Of a stretch of DNA of 64,000 nt, positions 52,431-61,760 are shown one piece after another (the first letter of the stretch is position 1; the number at the start of each line of letters is the position of its first letter). Below the pieces are notes generated by a model. The model worked only from the letters and a program-made list of their open reading frames with translations. It made no database searches and had not been told where the DNA came from. Source of the DNA: Chloroflexota bacterium (GTDB lineage Bacteria > Chloroflexota > Chloroflexia > Chloroheliales > Chloroheliaceae); contig JAQBPB010000005.1 of NCBI GenBank assembly GCA_028287745.1, forward strand, positions 1 through 64,000. The letters run 5' to 3'. Position numbers and translations under genes: made by a program.

Positions 52431-54599
52431 ATGTCTATAACTTATCTGGCCGACAATAACGCCTGGCTGATCGAAACAACGAGTACTGCATATGTTTTTG
52501 GAGTTAGCGAAAATAACTCACTTTTTCATTATTACTGGGGCAGCCGCTTGCCCCACGCCAGCGACTACCCCGGCCTGGGGCCATTAAAAAACCAGCATAT
52601 CTACGATAAAGGCGGGATAGCGGCCCTGGAATATGCGGGCTGGGGAGGGCTTAATTTCACTGAACCGGCCCTGAAAGTTACTTTCGCGGATAACGTGCGC
52701 GACCTGGTCCTGGTTTACCAGGACTACAAAATTGTCAACGGTAAGGACTTTACCGGGCTGGAAGTAACTGTTAAAGACACTTACTTTCCTCTCCAGGTAA
52801 AACTTTCTTACCGGGTCTTTGCAGACACGGATATTATCGAGCGGTGGGCTACGGTTATCAACCAGGGGGATACTCCGGTGAGAATCGAGCAAGCGATGGC
52901 CGGTACGCTTTTCCTACCCTCGCCTGGTGAGGGAAACTACCGCCTAACCCACCTGGCCGGCCGGTGGGGAGCCGAGTTCCTGCTAAACCAAATGCCCATT
53001 ACCGACGGCAAAAAGACCCTGGAAAGCCGCCGGGGGCATACCTCTAACCAGGCTACTCCCTGGTTTGCCCTTGATTATGTCCAGCCGTCCGGTAGCGGTG
53101 CCGATGAAGACCAGGGCCAGGTCTGGTTCGGGGCGTTGGGCTGGAGTGGTAACTGGGTTATCTCTGTCGAGCAGACAACTTACCCGGTGGTAAAGAGCGT
53201 GCAGATTAGCGCCGGAATTAATCCTTTCGACTTTGGCTGGCATCTCAAACCTCTCCAGAGCTTTAAAACTCCCGTATTAAGCTTTGGTTACACCAATCAG
53301 GGCTTCGGTGAAGTTAGCCGCTTGCTGCACCGCTACCAGAACCGCCACATATTACCCGCAAAATTTTTAGATACACCGCGCCCGGTCCTGTATAACTCCT
53401 GGGAACCTATCAGGTTCGATGTGCGCGAGGAAAGTCAGATAAAACTGGCCGAAAGAGCGGCCCGGATGGGAGTGGAGCTTTTCGTGGTGGATGACGGCTG
53501 GTTTGGTGCGCGAGATAACGACCGCGCCGGGCTGGGAGATTGGACCGTCAGTCCTTCAAAGCTGCCGGAAGGTCTTGGCCCTCTAATCAACTATGTGCAT
53601 TCGCTGGGCATGCAATTCGGGTTGTGGGTTGAGCCGGAGATGATAAATCCTGACAGCGACCTGTACCGGGAGCATCCCGACTGGGTCTACCATTTCCCCA
53701 ACCGGGCCAGGACCGAAAGCCGCAACCAGCTTGTCTTAAATTTGTCCCGGCTGGATGTGCAGGAATACCTGTTTAACGTATTGGATAGCCTGCTGGAAAA
53801 TAATGATATTGCCTATATTAAATGGGACTACAACCGCTCGGTCAGCGAACCGGGCTGGCCGGAGGCCGCCCCCGAAGAACAGCGTGAGGTCTGGGTCAGG
53901 AGCACACTTGGCTTTTACACTTTGCTTGACCGTTTAAGAGAGGCCCATCCCGGCGTATCCTGGGAATCATGCAGCAGCGGCGGGGGCCGGGTAGACCTGG
54001 GAGTGCTACGCCGGACCGACCAGGTCTGGACGAGTGATAATACCGACCCTTATGACCGGCTTTTTATCCAGGAGGGCTATACTTTAGGCTATACGCCCCG
54101 CGCAATGTACAGCTGGGTTGTAGATTCGCCGCACTGGCTGGGTAAGCGGGAAACTTCCCTGGCCTACCGGTTCCACTCCAGTATGATGGGCGGCCTGGGT
54201 ATTGGCGGCCATATTCTAAACTGGCCGGAAGAAGAGATTGCGACTGCCCGCGAGATGGTGGGGCAGTACAAACAAATCCGCCACCTGGTCCAGGATGGCT
54301 TGCTCTACCGGCTGCTTTCACCTCGCCACGGTAGTTATACGGCCGTTTCTTACGTCAGGGAGGACCGGCAAGAAGCGGTGCTTTTTGTCCTGACGCTGGG
54401 CAGAAGGCTTGGTTTAGCGGTGCCGCGAATCCGGTTGAAAGGTTTAGAACCGGCTACTCTTTACCGGGTGGGGGGCCTGGGAACCAGTCAAATTACTTTA
54501 AGCGGGGCAGCCCTGATGGAACACGGCCTCAGCTTTGAACATCTCGCCTACGATTTCGCCAGCACCATGGTCCAAATAAAGGCCAGCGCCATGTCCTAG
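52431..54599 (+). CDS. Alpha-galactosidase, glycoside hydrolase family 36
   Basis: 722 residues, the usual length. An N-terminal beta-sandwich (HYYWGSRLP, W-rich loops) precedes a TIM barrel: FVVDDGWFGARDND, GLWVEPEMINPDSDLYREHP, YIKWDYNRSVSEPG (nucleophile Asp), WESCSSGGGRVDLGVL and WTSDNTDPYDRL (acid/base Asp), then a C-terminal beta domain. It releases terminal alpha-galactose from raffinose-type sugars or galactomannan pieces. No signal peptide, so it acts in the cytoplasm on imported oligosaccharides. No clear ribosome-binding site precedes the ATG. Confidence 0.94.
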   Translation: MSITYLADNNAWLIETTSTAYVFGVSENNSLFHYYWGSRLPHASDYPGLGPLKNQHIYDKGGIAALEYAGWGGLNFTEPALKVTFADNVRDLVLVYQDYKIVNGKDFTGLEVTVKDTYFPLQVKLSYRVFADTDIIERWATVINQGDTPVRIEQAMAGTLFLPSPGEGNYRLTHLAGRWGAEFLLNQMPITDGKKTLESRRGHTSNQATPWFALDYVQPSGSGADEDQGQVWFGALGWSGNWVISVEQTTYPVVKSVQISAGINPFDFGWHLKPLQSFKTPVLSFGYTNQGFGEVSRLLHRYQNRHILPAKFLDTPRPVLYNSWEPIRFDVREESQIKLAERAARMGVELFVVDDGWFGARDNDRAGLGDWTVSPSKLPEGLGPLINYVHSLGMQFGLWVEPEMINPDSDLYREHPDWVYHFPNRARTESRNQLVLNLSRLDVQEYLFNVLDSLLENNDIAYIKWDYNRSVSEPGWPEAAPEEQREVWVRSTLGFYTLLDRLREAHPGVSWESCSSGGGRVDLGVLRRTDQVWTSDNTDPYDRLFIQEGYTLGYTPRAMYSWVVDSPHWLGKRETSLAYRFHSSMMGGLGIGGHILNWPEEEIATAREMVGQYKQIRHLVQDGLLYRLLSPRHGSYTAVSYVREDRQEAVLFVLTLGRRLGLAVPRIRLKGLEPATLYRVGGLGTSQITLSGAALMEHGLSFEHLAYDFASTMVQIKASAMS

Positions 54600-54711
54600 G
54601 CAAGCCGGGGAAATTTCCTGGCTACACCGCTGCCGTTGGTTTGCCTTGCCGGAAACCAGGCACTTGCTACGGCTTTGAGGTTTAACCGGCCAGCTATGAA
54701 AAGAGTTAAAG

Positions 54712-56814
54712 GTGGATCAGACAAATAATTTGGATGCAAACAATAAGGATTTAAGCAACTTTTCAGCCAAAACTCCCACAGTTTTTTACGGGGGCGATTA
54801 CAATCCGGACCAGTGGCCGGAGGAAGTCTGGCTGGAAGATGTCCAACTGATGCGGGAGGCCCGAGTAAACCTGGTATCCCTGGGGATATTTTCCTGGGCG
54901 CGTCTGGAGCCGGTCCAGGGCCAGTACGATTTTGACTGGCTCGATAGGATAATGAATTTGCTTCACCGGAATGGGGTAATGGTAGACCTTGCGACCGCGA
55001 CGGCTTCGCCACCAGCCTGGCTTGCCTTGCAGTATCCGGAAAGTTTACCGGTCACTAAAGACGGCACCACTTTATGGCCCGGTTCGCGCCAACAATACTG
55101 CCCGCATAGCAAAGCCTACCGCGAAGCGGCGGCGCTATTGGTGTCGCAAATTGCTACTCGCTATCGCAATCACCCGGCCCTGGTGATGTGGCATATCAAC
55201 AACGAATATGCTTGCCACGTCAGTGAGTGCTTTTGCGATGCCAGTGCGGCCGCTTTCCGGGAATGGCTGCGGCAGCGCTATGGCAGCCTGGAAAGGCTTA
55301 ATGATGCCTGGGGAACGAGCTTCTGGAGCCAGCACTATGCCGATTGGGCCGAAATAAATCCTCCCAGGACTACTCCAACTCAAATCAACCCTACCCAGCA
55401 GCTTGATTGGCAGCGGTTTTGTTCCGACTCTATTTTAGAATGTTTCCAGCTTGAGCGGGATATCCTGCGCGGGATTACCCCGGCTATTCCTGTTACCACA
55501 AACTTCATGGGGTTCTTTAAGCCGTTAGATTACTGGAAATGGGCGGGCCGAGAAGACATTGTTTCCGATGACGCCTATCCCGACCCGTCAGATTCCACTT
55601 CCCATGTTGATACGGCTATGCGGTTCGACCTGATGCGCTCGCTGGGCCAGGGTAAGTCCTGGATTTTAATGGAGCAGGTGACCAGCCAGGTTAACTGGCG
55701 GCCTCAGAACGTCCTGAAACGGCCCGGCCAGATGCGAATGTGGAGCTACCAGGCGGTGGCCCGGGGCGCTAACGGCATTATGTTCTTCCAGTGGCGGGCT
55801 TCCCGGTCCGGCGCTGAGAAATTCCACGGTGCACTGGTCCCTCACGTGGGCACCACCAATTCCCGAGTTTGGCGCGAAGTGAAACAACTGGGCCAGGAGT
55901 TGAGCCAGTTATCAGAAGTTCTCTACAGCCGGGTCACGGCAGAAGTAGCCATCCTTATGGATTGGGAAAGCTGGTGGGCGCTGGAAATACCTTCCAAGCC
56001 TTCTACCAGTATAAGTTTTATCAACCAGGTAAAAGCTTACTACGCGCCGTTGTTCGCTAAAAATATACCGGTTGATTTCGTATCACCGGAAAGTGACCTG
56101 TCAAAATACCGGGTAGTGCTACTGCCTAACCTGTACCTGGTCAAAGAAAGCACTGCCCAAAGGCTTAACCAGTTCGTGGCTGGAGGTGGCAAGCTGGTGA
56201 TGTCCTTCTTCAGTGGGATTGTAAATGAAGAGGATCATATCTACCTGGGCTGCTACCCGGCCCCTTTCCGGGAAATGCTGGGCATAAGGGTGGAAGAATT
56301 TGACCCTTACGTACCCGGCCAGACCAATTCAATCAATCTGGCCGGGTACGGTGAATACAAGTGCGAACTCTGGAGTGATGTAATTGACCTGGAAGGCGCT
56401 GAAGCTCTTGCTACCTATGGGTCCGACTTTTACGCCGGAAAGCCTGCACTAACTCGTTATCATTATGGCAAAGGGGTCAGTTATTACCTGGGTACCCAAC
56501 CGGAAGCGGCCGCGATGAGCCTGCTGCTGGCCCGGGTCTGTGCGGAAGCGGGGGTAAAACCTACCCTCGCCGTACCGGAAGGCGTTGAAGTGGTCCGGCG
56601 CGAGACCGGGGATAGTGCCTACCTGTTCCTGATAAATCATAACAACACCAACGTAGAAATAACCCTGGATCAACCTGCCAGTAACCTGCTGTCTCAAAAG
56701 AATGAGTCGGTGGAAGCTGCATCGTTGATCTCGCTTGAAGGCTATGGAGTGGCAATCTTAGCAAGCAAGATTTCTAATCCTGGAATAGATCAGCCTGTAA
56801 TGGGCAATAAATAA
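54712..56814 (+). CDS. Beta-galactosidase, glycoside hydrolase family 42
   Basis: 700 residues. YYGGDYNPDQWP-like opening (FYGGDYNPDQWPEEVWLEDV), VSLGIFSWARLEPVQG, HINNEYACHVSECFCDASAA (Glu acid/base followed by the zinc cysteines), ILMEQVTSQVNWRP (nucleophile Glu), and a trimerisation domain with YYLGTQPE near the end. It removes beta-galactose from short oligosaccharides in the cytoplasm. Together with the alpha-galactosidase it covers both anomers. The start is GTG 54712, weakly supported. It precedes the first PhyH gene by 16 bp. Confidence 0.94.
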   Translation: MDQTNNLDANNKDLSNFSAKTPTVFYGGDYNPDQWPEEVWLEDVQLMREARVNLVSLGIFSWARLEPVQGQYDFDWLDRIMNLLHRNGVMVDLATATASPPAWLALQYPESLPVTKDGTTLWPGSRQQYCPHSKAYREAAALLVSQIATRYRNHPALVMWHINNEYACHVSECFCDASAAAFREWLRQRYGSLERLNDAWGTSFWSQHYADWAEINPPRTTPTQINPTQQLDWQRFCSDSILECFQLERDILRGITPAIPVTTNFMGFFKPLDYWKWAGREDIVSDDAYPDPSDSTSHVDTAMRFDLMRSLGQGKSWILMEQVTSQVNWRPQNVLKRPGQMRMWSYQAVARGANGIMFFQWRASRSGAEKFHGALVPHVGTTNSRVWREVKQLGQELSQLSEVLYSRVTAEVAILMDWESWWALEIPSKPSTSISFINQVKAYYAPLFAKNIPVDFVSPESDLSKYRVVLLPNLYLVKESTAQRLNQFVAGGGKLVMSFFSGIVNEEDHIYLGCYPAPFREMLGIRVEEFDPYVPGQTNSINLAGYGEYKCELWSDVIDLEGAEALATYGSDFYAGKPALTRYHYGKGVSYYLGTQPEAAAMSLLLARVCAEAGVKPTLAVPEGVEVVRRETGDSAYLFLINHNNTNVEITLDQPASNLLSQKNESVEAASLISLEGYGVAILASKISNPGIDQPVMGNK

Positions 56815-56830
56815 TACCTGGAGGATAATT

Positions 56831-57652
56831 ATGACGACAGTCGAATATGACTTGATAAATTACCAGGAGAAGGAGCCGCACCGCAAGATAGAGGTGCAGG
56901 CTACCCCTGAACAATTGCAATCTTTCGCTGAAAATGGCTACCTGGTGCTGGAAAGGGTGCTTACGCCGGAGCACCTGGAAGAACTGCGCAACGGCTTGAT
57001 GGAGGTTGTAGAGCGGGAGAACCCCCCTTCCAAGAAACAAAGTTATGGTAGAGAATACGGCGGAATTTATGCCCGCGGGTTGCTCGACAAGCATAAAGCT
57101 TTTCATTCCCTGATTAACTTCCCCCCGGTTACTACGGTGGCCCAGGCCATGCTCGGCCCGCGCATTCAAATCAGGTCTTTTAGCGGGCGGGTTACTTATC
57201 CGGACGCTCCCGCCGAGACCAAGTGGCATATTGATAACCGGAGTTGGATTGAGCCGATGCCGCCATTCTATATCTACCCCAGTTCCATCAATTGCATTTA
57301 CTACCTGGATGACCTGACCCCGGAAACGGGCGGTTTAGGCGTCGTGCCCGGTACGCACAAGCACTCCACCCCGCCGCCGGACGATTTCAGAGAGATTCCC
57401 GAAGAAGTAGTCCTGTATGTACCGGCCGGTAGTGTGGTGATGAAGAATACGGGCATATGGCACCGGGGTAGAATTAATAAACCGGGCGGCGGCATTCGGC
57501 GCAACCTGCTGGTCGGCCATAGTCCTATCTGGATGAAACATGCCAACTTCGACGGTTTTTCCAATGTTGGCGGCGAGTTAACCCGGCCGCTTATTGAAAA
57601 CGGTGACCCCTTTATGCGTGATTTATTGGGCGCTGAACACGGCTTAGGATGA
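56831..57652 (+). CDS. Phytanoyl-CoA dioxygenase (PhyH) family protein, copy 1
   Basis: 273 residues. Double-stranded beta-helix 2-oxoglutarate/Fe(II) dioxygenase: KWHIDNRSW gives the H-x-D iron ligands, IWHRGRINKPGGGIRRN supplies the distal His and an Arg for 2-oxoglutarate, and GLGVVPGTHKHS is the usual loop. A hydroxylation of a small molecule, possibly a sugar-linked or lipid compound, is expected; nothing shows which. About 89% identical to the next gene. GGAGG precedes the ATG. Confidence 0.88.
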   Translation: MTTVEYDLINYQEKEPHRKIEVQATPEQLQSFAENGYLVLERVLTPEHLEELRNGLMEVVERENPPSKKQSYGREYGGIYARGLLDKHKAFHSLINFPPVTTVAQAMLGPRIQIRSFSGRVTYPDAPAETKWHIDNRSWIEPMPPFYIYPSSINCIYYLDDLTPETGGLGVVPGTHKHSTPPPDDFREIPEEVVLYVPAGSVVMKNTGIWHRGRINKPGGGIRRNLLVGHSPIWMKHANFDGFSNVGGELTRPLIENGDPFMRDLLGAEHGLG

Positions 57653-57709
57653 GCCAATTCGCCTTTCCTGACCTCACAACAGTGACTTGAGTAAATTTGG
57701 AGGACAATG

Positions 57710-58531
57710 ATGACCACAGTCGAATACGACCTGATAAATTACCAGGTGAAGGAGCCGCACCGCAAAATAGAGGTGCAGGCTACCCCTGAACAATTGCAAT
57801 CTTTCGCTGAAAACGGCTACCTGGTGCTGGAAAGGGTGCTTACGCCGGAGCACCTGGAAGAACTGCGCAACGGCTTGATGGAGGTTGTAGAGCGGGAGAA
57901 CCCCCCTTCCAAGAAACAAAGTTATGGTAGAGAATACGGTGGTATTTACACGCGGGGTCTTCTCGACAAGCATATAGCTTTTCATTCCCTGATCAATTTC
58001 CCGCCGGTAACCACTATCGCCCAGGCCATGCTCGGCCCGCGCATTCAAATAAATTCATTCACCGGCCGGGTTACTTATCCGGACGCTCCCGCCGAGACCA
58101 AGTGGCATATTGATAACCGGAGTTGGATTGAGCCGATGCCGCCTTTTTACAAATATCCAAACTCAATCAATTGCATTTATTACCTGGATGACCTGACCCC
58201 GGAAACGGGCGGTTTAGGCGTCGTGCCCGGTACGCACAAGCGCTCCACCCCGCCGCCGGATAACTTCGATGACATTCCCGAAGAGGTAATCTTGTATGTA
58301 CCGGCTGGCACGGTTGTAATGAAAAACACCGGGGTCTGGCACCGGGGAAGGCCCAACAAACCGGGCGGCGGGGTAAGGCGCAACCTGCTGGTCGGCCATA
58401 GTCCTATCTGGATGAAGCAGACCCGGTTTGACGGTTTTGCGGAAACCGGCGGGGCCCTGACCAAGCCGCTCATAGATAGTGGCGACCCATTTCTGCGCGA
58501 CATACTGGGCGCTGAGCACGGGTTAGGGTAG
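57710..58531 (+). CDS. Phytanoyl-CoA dioxygenase (PhyH) family protein, copy 2
   Basis: 273 residues, a tandem paralogue of the preceding gene. The same iron ligands (KWHIDNRSW, VWHRG) are intact, so both should be active. The first 80 residues differ at one position, while residues 178-266 differ at about twenty, many near the active-site entrance (PPFYKYPNS, KRSTPPPDNFDD). This suggests a shifted substrate. The second of two adjacent ATGs is used, by alignment with copy 1. TTTGGAGGACA lies upstream. Confidence 0.88.
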   Translation: MTTVEYDLINYQVKEPHRKIEVQATPEQLQSFAENGYLVLERVLTPEHLEELRNGLMEVVERENPPSKKQSYGREYGGIYTRGLLDKHIAFHSLINFPPVTTIAQAMLGPRIQINSFTGRVTYPDAPAETKWHIDNRSWIEPMPPFYKYPNSINCIYYLDDLTPETGGLGVVPGTHKRSTPPPDNFDDIPEEVILYVPAGTVVMKNTGVWHRGRPNKPGGGVRRNLLVGHSPIWMKQTRFDGFAETGGALTKPLIDSGDPFLRDILGAEHGLG

Positions 58532-58583
58532 GTCTCCTGCCCGGTTAGCGTTAACCGGTTTGAAACAACGCCGCAGCAGTTAA

Positions 58584-58642
58584 TCCCAGGAGCAAAGTCC
58601 TGGGAAGTTTTCAGGGGAGTAGACGGTTTACCTGCTCCCCTG
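58584..58642 (+). terminator. Two consecutive hairpins after the PhyH pair
   Basis: TCCCAGGA/TCCTGGGA (58584-58591, 58598-58605) followed by AGTTTT, then CAGGGGAG/CTCCCCTG (58612-58619, 58635-58642). The first looks like a weak terminator. The rest of the 58532-58776 gap shows nothing else. Confidence 0.6.
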
Positions 58643-58776
58643 CTGCTTTAAACATGCCTGTACTGGCAGCGGAACCATTTAACCAGGGCTTGTTTCAGGC
58701 TGCCCCCGGCTTCTGCTCTTATAGAAGTCAATTAAGGTTGCCAGCAACTTTCAGCTTTTCGAAAGGAGTATTTTAG

Positions 58777-59595
58777 TTGCGATTAGAAAATAATACCCTT
58801 ATAAACCTGCTCACAGGGGAAATTGCCCCGGCTGATATTTCCGAAAATAAAGACGTTCCTTCGCTGCAGGTGGTCCTTCCCAGTGGCGAATTAAATAGAA
58901 ATGTTTCAATAATTGTAATCCCAGGCGGCGGTTATACCTTCCTTGCTCCCCATGAAATGCAGCCGGTGGCGGACTGGCTGTCAAAAGCGGGGTATACCTG
59001 CTTTATCCTTCGCTACCGCCTGGCCCCGGCCTATGTTTACCCGGTGCCTTTTCAGGATGTGCAGAGGGCTATTCGCCAGGTGCGCTCTCTCATCCAGGAC
59101 AACTCATTTAATTCCGCAAAATTGGGTGTCATAGGTTTTTCGGCGGGCGGCCACCTTGTGAGTACAGTCTCCACCCATTTTTCACCCCAGGAAACCGGCA
59201 CAGGACCGGGGGAACCTGTAAATTTGCGGCCGGATTTTCAAATACTGGTTTATCCGTTAATATCCTTATTTAACAGACCGCCGGAAAGGCTCGTTAATAT
59301 CCTGGGCGCCAATCCTTCTGCGGACGATATTGAGCTATTAAGTAATGATAAGCATGTCACGTCTCAAACCCCGCCCGCTTTCGTATTTCACTCTATCGGC
59401 GACCAGATGGTAGGCGTTTTGCACTCGGACCTGTATACCGCGAGCTTGAAAGAGGCGGGTGTCCCTTATGAATATGTCCGGGGAGATTATGGCGGGCACG
59501 GTATCGCGGTACATCCGTATTGGACAGATGCCTGCCTGGAATGGCTAGAAACGGTTTCGGCGACACCGGCTTCTGAGGTAGTCTACAAAAAGTAG
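58777..59595 (+). CDS. Alpha/beta hydrolase, acetyl-esterase-like
   Basis: 272 residues. VIPGGGYTFLAPHEMQPVAD (oxyanion region), RYRLAPAYVYPVPFQDVQRA, nucleophile GFSAGGHLVSTV, acid-region HSIGDQMVGVLHSDLY and His in YGGHGIAVHP. This matches the BD-FAE/acetyl-xylan-esterase type hydrolases that remove acetyl groups from plant sugars. No signal peptide, so it would deacetylate imported oligosaccharides. The TTG start has AAAGGAG upstream. Fits the carbohydrate context. Confidence 0.85.
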   Translation: MRLENNTLINLLTGEIAPADISENKDVPSLQVVLPSGELNRNVSIIVIPGGGYTFLAPHEMQPVADWLSKAGYTCFILRYRLAPAYVYPVPFQDVQRAIRQVRSLIQDNSFNSAKLGVIGFSAGGHLVSTVSTHFSPQETGTGPGEPVNLRPDFQILVYPLISLFNRPPERLVNILGANPSADDIELLSNDKHVTSQTPPAFVFHSIGDQMVGVLHSDLYTASLKEAGVPYEYVRGDYGGHGIAVHPYWTDACLEWLETVSATPASEVVYKK

Positions 59596-59620
59596 TTGAA
59601 AAGAAGGATAGCAATTACCC

Positions 59621-60664
59621 ATGGAACAATCAACTCCTACCTGGACCCGCCAGGGTCTTGTCTTACCTCGCAGTAAAGATAGCTACGGCTCCCACGTAAT
59701 GGGCGACCCCTGCATCGTCTGGGATAGTGAAATTGACAACTGGCGGATGATTTTATTCTCCGACCCACCCGGTCACGGCCAGGCGGTCCACCTGGGTAAC
59801 CCTGCTGAAGTAGGTCCGGGAACCTGGCAGTTTGAGGGGCCTTTAACATTTACCAATCCTGAAGCTTTTCCTTCCACCAGTACTCACAAACCCTGGATTA
59901 TCCTGGACCCCTACCGGCCTAACCAGGCGGCTAAAATAAACGGCCGGTTCGGACTTGTCGTTGTAAGCTGGTTAAGCGAAACGCGCAGTAAAGTTATCCA
60001 GCAGGCCTGGTCCGATAAGCTGGCCGGACCCTGGACGCTCGAAGAAGGTATTACAATCCCCCTGGGCGAACCTGCTGACTTCGACGCCAGGCACGTTGAT
60101 GCCGTATCGGCCTATTATTTCGAGGAGCGCCAGGAGTTGCTATACTTTTATATGGGCTATCCGCAGCAGGCTCAGGACCGGGCGGTCAGCCCTTACGGTT
60201 CGGCCCAGGCATTTGCTACCCGGAAGTCAGGCGAAACGACCGTTACAAAAGGCGGTGTTATCCTGGAACCCTGCCAGCAAAGCGGCCATTGGGCCAGCGG
60301 TTGGGTCGGCGGTCTGCAAATACTACCCGGCAAAGAACACCGCTGGATTGCAATCGCCAATGCCTCGCCTAGCGCCCCTGACCCAAGGGACAAAAGCATT
60401 GCGCGGGAGGAACCGGCTCCCAGCCTGGGCGGATTTGCTTATTGTGACGAGGAATGGCCGGTAAGTAACTGGCAGTGGTATTCTCAACCGGTTGAATGGA
60501 TTGATATGATGCCCCAGGAGGCTATTGATGCCGGGGAAGGCGTAAATTTCTGGCGGCAGTATATCTTGCTGCTACCGGATGGAAAAGCTGCCCTTTTCTA
60601 TAACAGCGGTTCCTACGGCAAAGAGCAGATGTACATGAAAATAACCGGCGACGCCTTAATGTAA
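59621..60664 (+). CDS. Five-bladed beta-propeller glycosidase-like protein, unassigned
   Basis: 347 residues. Repeated blade-like segments (MGDPCIVWDSEIDNWRMILF, GRFGLVVVSWLSETRS, HVDAVSAYYFEERQELLYFY, FWRQYILLLPDGKAALFYNS) resemble GH43/GH32/GH130 propellers. Acidic residues that could be catalytic stand in DPCIVWD, DARHVDA and the EE of CDEEWP, but I cannot assign the family. No signal peptide. It may be a cytoplasmic glycosidase or phosphorylase for a side-chain sugar. GAAGGATAG precedes the ATG. Confidence 0.65.
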   Translation: MEQSTPTWTRQGLVLPRSKDSYGSHVMGDPCIVWDSEIDNWRMILFSDPPGHGQAVHLGNPAEVGPGTWQFEGPLTFTNPEAFPSTSTHKPWIILDPYRPNQAAKINGRFGLVVVSWLSETRSKVIQQAWSDKLAGPWTLEEGITIPLGEPADFDARHVDAVSAYYFEERQELLYFYMGYPQQAQDRAVSPYGSAQAFATRKSGETTVTKGGVILEPCQQSGHWASGWVGGLQILPGKEHRWIAIANASPSAPDPRDKSIAREEPAPSLGGFAYCDEEWPVSNWQWYSQPVEWIDMMPQEAIDAGEGVNFWRQYILLLPDGKAALFYNSGSYGKEQMYMKITGDALM

Positions 60665-60783
60665 TCCTGGGCCAGCCGCCAGGTTCGGCTGCCCGCTCTC
60701 TAAGATTTTGGGGTTCATAAGCAGTTTATCACTGCCGGGCTTTCAGCCAGACAACCAGGCAGCCCAAATAATTTTAATCACAG

Positions 60784-60821
60784 TTGGATGGGGAAATTGT
60801 ATCCGCATCCAATTTTCTTTT
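60784..60821 (+). terminator. Rho-independent terminator at the end of the glycosidase locus
   Basis: TTGGATG (60784-60790) pairs with CATCCAA (60806-60812), followed by TTTTCTTTT. The remaining gap (60665-60993) shows no gene. Confidence 0.75.
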
Positions 60822-60993
60822 AAAAGTTTATCACAGTAAGCTACAGCCAGCCACCGGGTGGACTCAGGGTAAGTTGTAGCCGGTTATTTTACTTAAAATA
60901 TTACTAAGAGGCTATTTTCTTTCTTATACCTGCCGGGTTATAATTAAAGTGTTGTAATACTCTCCTGATTAGCATTATCCGAGGGAAATCTAA

Positions 60994-61663
60994 ATGACTC
61001 CACCCCCACCCGGAGTTTTATGGAAGGTTAAACTTTCCCGGTACCTGCTATGGGTTTGTTTTTTAATCCTGGCGCTCTTTACCAGCTTTGTGTTGTTTAG
61101 CGATACTCGCCTCAAACAACTCCAGGGGTTGGCAATAGATAACCGGGATATTTTTATATTACCGATAGTGGCTACGCGTGTATTGCCAAATATGATAGCC
61201 AGCGCAAAGCCCTATTAAGCTGGGGTGGTAAGGGCAGCGGGGACGGGCAATTCGCGGAACGCCTGGGCCTGGGCGAGCTGGCAATCAGCCCGGAAAACGA
61301 GCTTTACGTCCTGGATAGAGGAAACTACCGGGTTCAAAAGTTTGACCTGGACGGCAAATTTTTAAGCGGCTGGGGCAGCCAGGGCACCGGGCCAGGCGAC
61401 TTTGTAACGCCGGAAAAGATTGCGGTTGCAGGCCGGGGCCAGGTCTATATCTGGAACAGGGCGCTTAAATACTTTGATGCAATGGGAAATTACTAGAGGT
61501 TTTTGATAGCAATGGCCGTACTTTACGCCAGTTCTCCGTTGGCTGGCCGAAGTGGCTACAGAATAACTCATACTATTTCTTGCTAGCTTCTATCATTTTG
61601 CAGCTTATGCAGGTAATTACCGAAATCATAGCCAGGAAAACCTTCTCACCTGGCCGGGGATAG
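60994..61663 (+). pseudogene. NHL-repeat membrane protein broken by two frameshifts
   Basis: Reading across three frames gives one sensible protein of about 220 residues: a membrane helix (YLLWVCFLILALFTSFVLF), NHL beta-propeller repeats (YITDSGYACIAKYD; SWGGKGSGDGQF; ELYVLDRGNYRVQKFD; SGWGSQGTGPGDF), and a C-terminal helix (YYFLLASIILQLMQVI) ending at TAG 61661-61663. The first shift is one missing T at the T run 61151-61155, the second one missing base near 61492. NHL propellers bind peptides or sugars outside the cell. It is either a true pseudogene or carries homopolymer errors. Confidence 0.7.
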
Positions 61664-61760
61664 CCGCAAAAAGCTAAATAGGCCCGGTTTAAACCTTGCA
61701 ACCGGTCAGTCTACCAGGCTTGTTATGTCAGTAACTTCAACCTGAAACGAAGGAGTATTT

